A DNA stretch of 12,437 bases, taken from assembly GCA_937959375.1 (NCBI GenBank), contig CALGLS010000383.1, positions 1 to 12,437 on the forward strand. Reading direction: 5' to 3'. The stretch is from an uncultured Saprospiraceae bacterium. GTDB taxonomy: Bacteria > Bacteroidota > Bacteroidia > Chitinophagales > Saprospiraceae. The notes under the pieces are model-generated. The model was given only the letters and a program-made list of their open reading frames with translations, ran no database searches and was not told the DNA's origin. A program made the position numbers and the translations under genes. Positions 8,901-12,437 of this stretch are shown in pieces. The first letter of the stretch is position 1. Every line of letters begins with the position of its first letter.

Positions 8901-9109
8901 GCCCATGCATCATACATAGCCGCAGAGCTGTGAAAGAGATTTCGCGCATGTACGGTTGGTCTTGCAAAATCATTTCGAATTCCGAAAAGTACAACTTCAT
9001 TCCAATCTCTAGCAACCGAATGTTGGGCACTAAGCACAGAAACATTAGCAAATAAAAGGATCAGAACTAAGCGTAAATAGTTTAAATTCATGGGTTTAAG
9101 GTTTAGCAT
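5951..9109 (-). CDS. Secreted vanadium-dependent haloperoxidase-like enzyme with MopE-type metal-binding repeats and T9SS sorting domain
   Basis: This is a 1052-aa exported protein. The signal peptide ends near residue 29 (VLSAQ). The ATG coding Met7 (9091) is an equally plausible start and gives a more typical 23-residue signal. Residues about 30-640 match vanadium-dependent haloperoxidases of the PAP2 superfamily, which oxidise halides with hydrogen peroxide. The vanadate-binding pattern is complete: K436 and R443-P444 (K-x6-RP), S544-G545-H546 (SGH) and S608-R609...H615 (SRx5H). Residues 645 to about 960 hold five acidic Asp/Cys-rich MopE-type repeats (DADNDGYGD, DCDD, CDGxDNDC motifs). 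A T9SS tail starts near 965, with IYPNP at 976-980. A phosphatase role is the main alternative, because the same fold includes acid phosphatases; halide choice cannot be read from sequence. The gene is monocistronic with its own terminator. Confidence 0.9.
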   Translation of the reverse strand: MLNLKPMNLNYLRLVLILLFANVSVLSAQHSVARDWNEVVLFGIRNDFARPTVHARNLFHSSAAMYDAWAVFDSIADPYFLGQTVDGFNCPFEGFTTNENLDAARQEAISYAILRVIIHRFQNSPNTFAIQNLAYGQMVNLGYQPYFSGTDYTSGNPAALGNYIGNCIIDYGLLDNSNEVNDYANQYYQPINDPLITDSTGNPSLVDPNRWQPLTLAISIDQSGNQTDDTPQFLSPEWGQVSSFALDANDLTIYQRDSYDYHVYHDPGMPPLHDTSAMATTMDEYIWGFSLVSIWSSHLDYTDSIMWDISPASIGNVQSYPSTLSDYPNFYNLEDGGDASIGHTVNPVTGQPYQPQMVPRADYARVLAEFWADGPDSETPPGHWYTILNYVNENPLLVRQFNGQGPVLDSLEWDIKGYFALGGAMHDSAISAWGVKGWYDYLRPISAIRYMADLGQSSDPALMSYHPGGIQLIPNYIELVESGDPLAGPADENVGKIKVFAWRGHEYVTDPTTQVAGVDWILAESWWPYQRPTFVTPPFAGYVSGHSTYSRAAAEVLTMFTGDEYFPGGMGEFDAPQDNFLVFEVGPSVDVTLQWATYRDASDQCSLSRIWGGIHPPADDIPGRLMGMEIGVDAFHLAENYFYKDEDQDGFYNYADCDDTDPTIYPGAPELCDGKDNDCNNQTDDGLTVYTYYLDADNDGYGDVNISADTCQTFPLIGYVANDWDCNDQDPSINPAAMEICDAIDNDCDLMVDDSLTLFTYYLDADDDGYGDINISKDTCQSFPILGYVANSWDCNDQDSLVNPAAMEICDAIDNDCDQMVNDSLPVFSYFLDADNDGYGDSNMMVDTCQDTPITGYVANDLDCDDSNDAIHPDASEICDGVDNNCNDEVDDGLTLYVYYLDEDEDSYGTPDSFVVTCWETPIIGFVTDSTDCDDTDFAINPGAEEIINNEIDEDCDGEDLMVGVRDFSEMDQLRIYPNPVFDQLSIEANNNEDRYLTIVSSEGKILREGMLLKFQEGLTKVGLEEFPQGVYFLLFRNAEHQMIATNRIVKM
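6230..7177 (-). repeat. In-gene array of five MopE-type repeats with a 207-bp period
   Basis: Inside the haloperoxidase gene a partial unit (7052-7177) is followed by three exact 69-codon units (6845-7051, 6638-6844, 6431-6637) and a final diverged one (about 6230-6430). Each full unit runs from an aromatic LTxYxYYLDADxDGYGD segment through a single-Cys TCQ motif to a CDxIDNDC motif. Units two and three are nearly identical in DNA over at least 45 bases (6661-6705 versus 6868-6912), which indicates recent duplication. The last unit has lost the paired cysteines of its CDG motif (it reads IINNEIDEDC). Confidence 0.85.
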
Positions 9110-9124
9110 ACAAGGGAAGGAATC

Positions 9125-9136
9125 TCGCTTAAGCGA
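9125..9136. promoter_or_regulatory. 12-bp perfect palindrome upstream of the haloperoxidase gene
   Basis: TCGCTTAAGCGA is a perfect 12-bp palindrome 15 bp before the ATG at 9109, or 33 bp before the alternative ATG at 9091. Its position suits an operator or a leader-RNA hairpin. There is no direct evidence of function. Confidence 0.35.
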
Positions 9137-9164
9137 AAGCCTTTTGCAATTGTGAGCAACTCTT

Positions 9165-9177
9165 TAAAGTTACGGTT
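9165..9177 (-). promoter_or_regulatory. Candidate -7 promoter motif AACCGTAACTTTA
   Basis: On the minus strand TAACTTTA matches the Bacteroidota TAnnTTTG element at seven of eight positions, 55 bp before the haloperoxidase ATG. The same 13-mer recurs at about 10505-10517, just upstream of the 74-aa gene at 10271-10495. No well-spaced TTG is visible for either copy, so the call is tentative. Confidence 0.3.
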
Positions 9178-9352
9178 CAAACAATTAGCTAGAAGCTTGA
9201 AGAATCACTTAAAAAAAATCCTAAGTAAAAAAGGTATCTTGAAAGACAAAAATACCAAATAATTATTATAGAAGCTGTTTAAAAACTCCAAAAATGCCTT
9301 CGAAATGATCTTTTTGTTCATCTCTTCCGCTTCCTGCCTGCCAGCAGCTACC

Positions 9353-9381
9353 GTGTATACACAAATCATGACATGATTTGT
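9353..9381. repeat. Adjacent perfect palindromes
   Basis: GTGTATACAC (9353-9362) overlaps by two bases a perfect inverted repeat with 10-bp arms, ACAAATCATG (9361-9370) and CATGATTTGT (9372-9381), around a single A. It is about 245 bp upstream of the haloperoxidase gene. It could be an operator or the end of a repeat element. Confidence 0.5.
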
Positions 9382-9445
9382 TGAATTCTATTATAAGGTT
9401 TTCCTACTAAAAAGATGCTAAATCAAGTAAAATGGAACAAGTGAC

Positions 9446-9664
9446 GGTGTCGCACCTAAAGGCGCTTGATTAATCTCCGTTTAGTAGTATTACAAACATT
9501 TCGCACCTAAAGGCGCTTTTACTCAATTTAATGTACTCCATCTAAGTAATTACAAAAAAGAGTTTAGTGAGTAGCAAAATAGCGAGTACGAAAAGCGCCT
9601 TTAGGTGCGATACATTTATAAAATCGGAAATAAAAGGAAGTTAAGCGCCTTTAGGTGCGACACC
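9446..9664. repeat. Symmetric element of four copies of a ~20-bp motif in nested inverted orientation
   Basis: The motif TCGCACCTAAAGGCGCTT occurs forward within 9446-9467 and 9501-9520, and inverted at 9591-9610 and within 9643-9664. The outer pair matches over 22 bp (extended by GGTG at its outer end) and the inner pair over 20 bp. Spacers are 33 and 32 bp, with a 70-bp centre, so the arrangement is nearly mirror-symmetric. Each motif can fold into a small hairpin around TAAA, and pairing is better on the GCGCC-TTTA-GGTGC strand through a G-U pair. It resembles a REP/MITE-like element with terminal inverted repeats. I see no target duplication and no transposase. It is not a CRISPR array. 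Confidence 0.75.
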
Positions 9665-9719
9665 TGCGTTTGTTGAGTCACGACTTAAGAATTCACTGAA
9701 ATTAGAAAGAAGTAAGATT

Positions 9720-10121
9720 TTATTCAAAAAAGGTGCGGTCAATTTGGGCAACAAAATCTAATTCGGCCAACTGTATCAGTATCTTTCGCCAGTCTTTTTG
9801 ATGGGTATTTCCCATACAGAGCCATTGACTTTTGGTACAACCGATTCTTCCTCTGCTCGATTTCATAATTTTCAATTGAGGATCAATCTTTCGAACAATC
9901 GCAGCATATTTTTCTTCAGCTGGAATACAATATTCGTAATCGATTGCAACTTTAGATCCAGCTTGAGTACCTAATCCATCTTTACCAATCTGATCTAGGT
10001 CAAAGGTGATTTTTGGCGAATTTTGTGGCAATGGATTTTTGTTGTTATTGCATTTTGCCGAAAGGCATAAAAGAGAAATAACACAAAAGAAGATTGCTAG
10101 TTTGGAGATTTGCTTTGTCAT
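9720..10121 (-). CDS. Small exported protein of unknown function
   Basis: This is a 133-aa protein I cannot assign to a named family. It has an N-terminal signal sequence (K7 then a hydrophobic core to about residue 21). Cys24 follows LSAK, which is a poor lipobox because Lys sits at -1, so simple export is as likely as lipidation. The mature part has an Asn/Pro-rich spacer (25-35). A compact domain follows, with EYC (63-65), a PQLKIMKSSRGRIGC block (81-95), and LCMGNTHQKDW (101-111) before a helix and the ending DRTFFE. Cys65, Cys95 and Cys102 could form a disulfide. An in-frame ATG at 10208 exists, but it lies inside the terminator hairpin of the upstream gene, so I chose the ATG at 10121. 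Confidence 0.7.
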   Translation of the reverse strand: MTKQISKLAIFFCVISLLCLSAKCNNNKNPLPQNSPKITFDLDQIGKDGLGTQAGSKVAIDYEYCIPAEEKYAAIVRKIDPQLKIMKSSRGRIGCTKSQWLCMGNTHQKDWRKILIQLAELDFVAQIDRTFFE

Positions 10122-10183
10122 AATTATCAAATTAAAGGAAGTAAGAAGAGAACTTACGTAAGCATTTAAAAATAACCACAGTG

Positions 10184-10233
10184 CTAAAATTACAAAATCC
10201 CGAATCATGAATGGTTATTCAAAATTCGGGATT
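10184..10233 (-). terminator. Hairpin terminator after the 74-aa gene
   Basis: The arms AATCCCGAAT (10196-10205) and ATTCGGGATT (10224-10233) form a perfect 10-bp stem. Inside, TGAAT and ATTCA form five more pairs around a GGTT loop, with a 2x2 internal loop between the two stems. On the minus strand it is followed by the T-rich TTGTAATTTT. It sits 38 bp past the stop of the 74-aa gene (10271) and ahead of the next start (10121). Confidence 0.7.
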
Positions 10234-10270
10234 AATGTACGATTTAAAATCTTATATCAGATCTAATCTT

Positions 10271-10495
10271 TTATTTATTCTTTTTCTCCAATTCTTTTGG
10301 CAGATTGTTTTCTTCAAATTTTTTGCCATTCCACTTTCCTAGCCACTCAATTTGCTTTCCTACATCGTTGTACTTGTTGTAGATATACAAAGCGGTGTCG
10401 GCAGTGTCTCTTGAAAGGGTTATGTTGTTTGGAATAGAATTGATAGTTAAATAATACTTACCAACTCCGTAATCGAATTTCTTAGAACTCCTCAT
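10271..10495 (-). CDS. Small hypothetical protein (74 aa)
   Basis: This is a 74-residue soluble protein without a signal peptide or membrane segment and without a family name I can give. It is rich in Lys, Asn and Tyr. The pattern is strand-rich at first (FDYGVGKYYLTINSIPNNITLS, about 7-28, then an aromatic YIYNKYNDVGKQIEWLGKW stretch at 37-55) and it ends in a charged tail (KELEKKNK). Support for its being real is its own terminator-like hairpin downstream, the ATG start, and an AACCGTAACTTTA motif about 10 bp upstream of that start. If that motif is the promoter, the transcript would be almost leaderless. Confidence 0.65.
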   Translation of the reverse strand: MRSSKKFDYGVGKYYLTINSIPNNITLSRDTADTALYIYNKYNDVGKQIEWLGKWNGKKFEENNLPKELEKKNK

Positions 10496-10636
10496 AATAA
10501 AATATAAAGTTACGGTTGGGAATTCCGTAATTAAAAAATAACAAGATTGCTTTTTCCCTTAAAGCAACTGAAAAGCATTGATTGTTCAAATGAAGTGAAT
10601 CAATTCTTTATGATTGGTGCAGTTAGCCTAAACTAA

Positions 10637-10993
10637 CTACAGACTCTCAACTCTAGCGTTGAGATTGTGTGCTTCGACTAGCTTTTCAGTAAAAGCCTTA
10701 GAACCACGTGGTGCCAACAAGTATAGTCGACCACCTTTTATTTCAGCCATACGGCTCAATAATTTCCATTTTGAAACAATTCTCTGTACATCATCAGCTT
10801 TTTGAGCAATCTCAACATAGCATTTTGAGGTAGAATGCAAACCAGTTATATCAGGTATAACGTCGTCTTCACCATCACCAGTACGGGTGAATTTTGAAGG
10901 CGTTTCGTAATTTTCCGTGTTAGCCTTAATAGATTTGATTCCCTTTTTCTTAGCCCAGGCAATAGCTGTTTCAAATAATTCAACGTTTTCCAT
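10637..10993 (-). CDS. Small protein of unknown function with a PD-(D/E)xK-like pattern
   Basis: This is a 118-aa soluble protein. It opens with a helix (MENVELFETAIAWAKKKG, 1-18), then IKANTENYETPSKF, then IPDITG (46-51), then CYVEIAQK (58-65), then a helix containing VSKWKLL (73-79), then a strand GGRLYLLAPRG (87-97) and a final helix. The order helix, Glu30, Pro47-Asp48, Glu61...Lys65, strand is reminiscent of the PD-(D/E)xK nuclease fold, but the catalytic E-x-K is not standard here (E-x3-K). Function is therefore only a hypothesis. The chosen ATG at 10993 matches where the first helix begins; a longer frame would need the TTG at 11020. A hairpin lies about 55-75 bp upstream. Confidence 0.75.
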   Translation of the reverse strand: MENVELFETAIAWAKKKGIKSIKANTENYETPSKFTRTGDGEDDVIPDITGLHSTSKCYVEIAQKADDVQRIVSKWKLLSRMAEIKGGRLYLLAPRGSKAFTEKLVEAHNLNARVESL

Positions 10994-11301
10994 ATGCAAG
11001 GATAAATTTAGTTGGTTCAAGATTATCTAATCTGAATTCAACGATAAAATAACGAATTTTATTCGTTATATCATAATATTCAGGTGTAATAGAGAAGAAA
11101 ATTTGGCAAAGTAAACGAAAATGGCAGGATTGGAGAAGATTAGAATAGCCTGACCTTAGGATTGTTGTGTTAATATAAGTTTCGTAACTCTTTCTCAATT
11201 TTCATACACTACATATAACGTACAAAAACCATTAATTGTTTCCTAAACCCTTGATTTATATCGTTTTCTCGAGATTTTTAGAGGCCTTTGCGATCCCTAT
11301 T
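10994..11301. other. Intergenic region with a 9-bp hairpin
   Basis: This is the 5' flank of the 118-aa gene and the 3' flank of the sugar acetyltransferase gene. The one clear structure is a perfect inverted repeat, ATAACGAAT (11049-11057) and ATTCGTTAT (11061-11069), around TTT. It could be an operator or a leader hairpin. A minus-strand open frame here (10980-11198) starts at TTG, overlaps the gene and looks spurious. No clear terminator follows the acetyltransferase stop at 11302. Confidence 0.5.
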
Positions 11302-11859
11302 TTATAGTGTTCGAATGACTTTACAAGGGTTTCCAGCAGCAAAAACATTGGGAGGAACATCCTTAATCACTACAGAACCAGCACCTATTGTAGTATTATC
11401 GCCTATATTAACCCCTTGACAGACAATCACACCGCCTCCAAACCAGACATTATTACCAATTGTAATGGGAGCAGCTAATTCAGGCCCTTTATTACGTTCA
11501 ACGGCATTTAGAGGGTGATAAGCAGTATAAAGCTGAACATTAGGCCCAAACATCACATTATCGCCTATTCTAACCTCTGCGCAATCCAAAATCGTTAGAT
11601 TAAAGTTAGAAAAGAAGTTTTCACCAATATGGATATGTGCGCCATAATCACAATAAAAAGGCGCTAATATTTCAAACTTATCCCTTGTACTCCCCAGCAA
11701 TTCCTTTATCAGGTGATCCCCTCTTTCTCGATCTTCATATGGCATATGGTTAAACTTATAAAAAAGTTGCTTGCAACGCTTCCGCATCGCCATCAATTCT
11801 GGGTCATTTGGCTTGTAAAGATCACCTGCTAACATTTTTTCCAATTCTGTCTTTTGCAT
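11302..11859 (-). CDS. Sugar O-acetyltransferase (maltose/galactoside acetyltransferase family)
   Basis: This is a 185-aa cytoplasmic enzyme of the Maa/LacA/NodL group, which transfers acetyl from acetyl-CoA to a sugar 6-hydroxyl. The N-terminal maltose-acetyltransferase helical region (1 to about 60, starting KTELEKMLAGDLY) is intact. It leads into a left-handed beta-helix of hexapeptide repeats (about 70-175; examples IHIGEN, VRIGDN, ITIGNN, VNIGDN, TTIGAG). The predicted catalytic base is His115 in YTAYHPL, at the LacA position. Asn85 in SNFNLTILD matches the substrate-contacting Asn. The ending AAGNPCKVIRTL is the typical last turn, so the length and ends are normal. It has no sugar-utilisation or polysaccharide genes beside it, so the physiological substrate (detoxified sugar or surface glycan) is unknown. 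Confidence 0.92.
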   Translation of the reverse strand: MQKTELEKMLAGDLYKPNDPELMAMRKRCKQLFYKFNHMPYEDRERGDHLIKELLGSTRDKFEILAPFYCDYGAHIHIGENFFSNFNLTILDCAEVRIGDNVMFGPNVQLYTAYHPLNAVERNKGPELAAPITIGNNVWFGGGVIVCQGVNIGDNTTIGAGSVVIKDVPPNVFAAGNPCKVIRTL

Positions 11860-11899
11860 AAAATGAGTTGTAATTTATTGATAAAAATGTTCAGTGATT

Positions 11900-12218
11900 C
11901 AAACGCCCCACAAAAGCAAAGCGTCTCAAATTTTAAGCAAAGCGAAAAATATATGTAGACGCTAACACAAATCACCACGAAATACGATCAACTATATGCC
12001 TATACTCCTTTGTGGTAAAAAAACACGATAGAAGCTAGCTAGTCCCTAAGTCAAACCAAACGTTTAGCAAACTTTGAAAGTTTACCAAACGCCCACAAAA
12101 GCAAAGCGTCTCAAATTTTAAGCAAAGCGAAAAATCTATGTGGACTCTAACACAATTCACTACCAAAGACGAGCAACTATATACCTATACCCCTTTGTGG
12201 TGAAAAACCACGATAGAA
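11900..12218. repeat. Two direct copies of a ~134-bp non-coding repeat
   Basis: Copy A (11900-12033) and copy B (12086-12218) start with the same CAAACGCC and end with the same CACGATAGAA. By eye they differ at about a dozen positions plus one indel, and the first 50 bases are identical apart from that indel. Each has CCACAAAAG near its start and CTTTGTGG near its end as a loose inverted pair. Copy A also has AGCGTCT...AGACGCT, whose pairing is broken in copy B. Copy B is followed by two exact 13-bp tandem units (12209-12234). The spacing between copy starts is 186 bp. Confidence 0.8.
12061..12091 (-). repeat. Long near-palindrome between the two repeat copies
   Basis: A 31-base near-palindrome beginning CGTTTAGCAAACTTT has 15-base arms around a central base. 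On the plus strand two positions mismatch (A-C). On the minus strand those positions become G-U pairs, so RNA made from the minus strand would form an uninterrupted 15-bp hairpin. No T-tract follows, so it is probably a dispersed hairpin repeat and not a terminator. Confidence 0.6.
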
Positions 12219-12330
12219 AAACACGATAGAAAAATCACATCAAATTAGCAAAAACTTACATTCCAACAAAAGAGTTTACACACCAAGCAAAAAAATATTT
12301 CGAATCAATCCGCTATTAACAAATGCTTTG

Positions 12331-12338
12331 TAGTTTTG
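12331..12338 (+). promoter_or_regulatory. Candidate -7 promoter element of the hydrolase gene
   Basis: TAGTTTTG is an exact match to TAnnTTTG, 40 bp upstream of the ATG at 12379. No clear TTG is found at the expected distance upstream. An AAGGAG lies at 12350-12355, too far (about 23 bases) from the ATG to be a normal ribosome binding site. Confidence 0.4.
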
Positions 12339-12378
12339 CAACTCAATTAAGGAGATTTAAAAAATCTAAAAAACATTC

Positions 12379-12437
12379 ATGCCACTCATAAAAAATTCGT
12401 CTTATCCTGGGCCTCCATTCTACCAGTTCAATCCCCA
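12379..12437 (+). CDS. YheT-like alpha/beta hydrolase, N-terminal fragment cut by window edge
   Basis: Nineteen codons and two bases are visible, reading MPLIKNSSYPGPPFYQFNP. This closely resembles the conserved N terminus of YheT/COG0429 alpha/beta-fold hydrolases, in which a SSY-pGPP-fyqfNGHLQT-like stretch opens the protein. An in-frame TAA at 12367-12369 excludes an upstream start, so the ATG at 12379 is the start. The rest of the gene, including the catalytic Ser-His-Asp residues, lies outside the window. The identification rests on a short stretch and is an inference. Confidence 0.65.
   Translation, partial: MPLIKNSSYPGPPFYQFNP

Larger units (their letters stand above)
9110..9719. other. 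610-bp intergenic region rich in palindromes
   Basis: The region lies between the haloperoxidase start and the stop of the next minus-strand gene. I see no credible gene. It holds the 12-bp palindrome at 9125-9136, the AACCGTAACTTTA motif at 9165-9177, a palindrome pair at 9353-9381 and the symmetric four-copy repeat at 9446-9664. The stretch 9240-9345 shows nothing definite. TGCCTGCCAGCAGC near 9335-9348 is an imperfect inverted repeat. Confidence 0.5.
11860..12378. other. Intergenic region made largely of non-coding repeats
   Basis: This 519-bp stretch between two divergent genes holds a duplicated ~134-bp sequence, a hairpin repeat between the copies, and a 13-bp tandem. The promoter and leader of the downstream hydrolase gene follow. 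I see no gene in it. Confidence 0.6.

Noticed and set aside
9446..9664. CRISPR array
   Set aside because: The four ~20-bp copies are in both orientations with unequal spacers and no cas genes. A CRISPR array needs same-direction repeats with regular spacers.
10122..10208. Upstream ATG extension of the small exported protein
   Set aside because: The ATG at 10208 lies within the terminator hairpin of the upstream gene and would add a second hydrophobic segment before a good signal sequence.
10980..11198. 72-aa open frame on the minus strand
   Set aside because: It starts at TTG, overlaps the start of the better-supported 118-aa gene in another frame, and contains the intergenic hairpin. The translation has no recognisable features.

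Overview
The window looks like chromosomal DNA from a Bacteroidota bacterium, probably a marine or saprospiria-type relative. The base composition is AT-rich. Two large exported proteins carry type IX secretion system (T9SS) C-terminal sorting domains. Most genes lack a Shine-Dalgarno sequence, and one gene is a DUF4199 membrane protein. Several candidate promoters resemble the Bacteroidota TAnnTTTG -7 element. The species assignment is inference from family content.

Layout from left to right. Positions 1-240 hold no supported gene. An exported ApbE-like (FAD:protein FMN transferase family) gene on the minus strand (241-1239) has several signature residues altered. It is divergent from a two-gene plus-strand unit: a 538-aa polytopic membrane protein of unknown family (1499-3115) and, 3 bp later, a DUF4199 protein (3119-3646). 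Next come three minus-strand genes: a Dabb-domain lipoprotein (3745-4233), a secreted SMP-30/NHL-like beta-propeller with a T9SS tail (4554-5657), and a 1052-aa secreted vanadium-dependent haloperoxidase-like enzyme (5951-9109). The last of these joins an intact PAP2/vanadate site to five MopE-type acidic metal-binding repeats and a T9SS tail. A strong terminator (5896-5936) and a 28-bp CRP-like palindrome (5836-5863) separate the last two.

The 610-bp gap 9110-9719 contains short palindromes and a symmetric 219-bp element made of four copies of a ~20-bp motif, two in each orientation. Four more minus-strand genes follow: a small exported protein of unknown function (9720-10121), a 74-aa protein (10271-10495), a 118-aa protein with a loose PD-(D/E)xK-like pattern (10637-10993), and a maltose/galactoside-type sugar O-acetyltransferase (11302-11859). 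A hairpin terminator (about 10184-10233) lies between the first two. The right end carries a duplicated ~134-bp non-coding repeat, a hairpin repeat, and the first 19 codons of a plus-strand YheT-like alpha/beta hydrolase cut by the window edge.

The genes do not form one obvious pathway. Only 1499-3115 and 3119-3646 look like an operon. The unifying theme is export: an exported flavin-transferase relative, a lipoprotein and two T9SS cargo proteins. I see no CRISPR array, transposase, prophage, tRNA or rRNA, and no convincing defence system. The most distinctive items are the haloperoxidase-MopE fusion, the degenerate ApbE, the CRP-like palindrome and the symmetric four-copy repeat.
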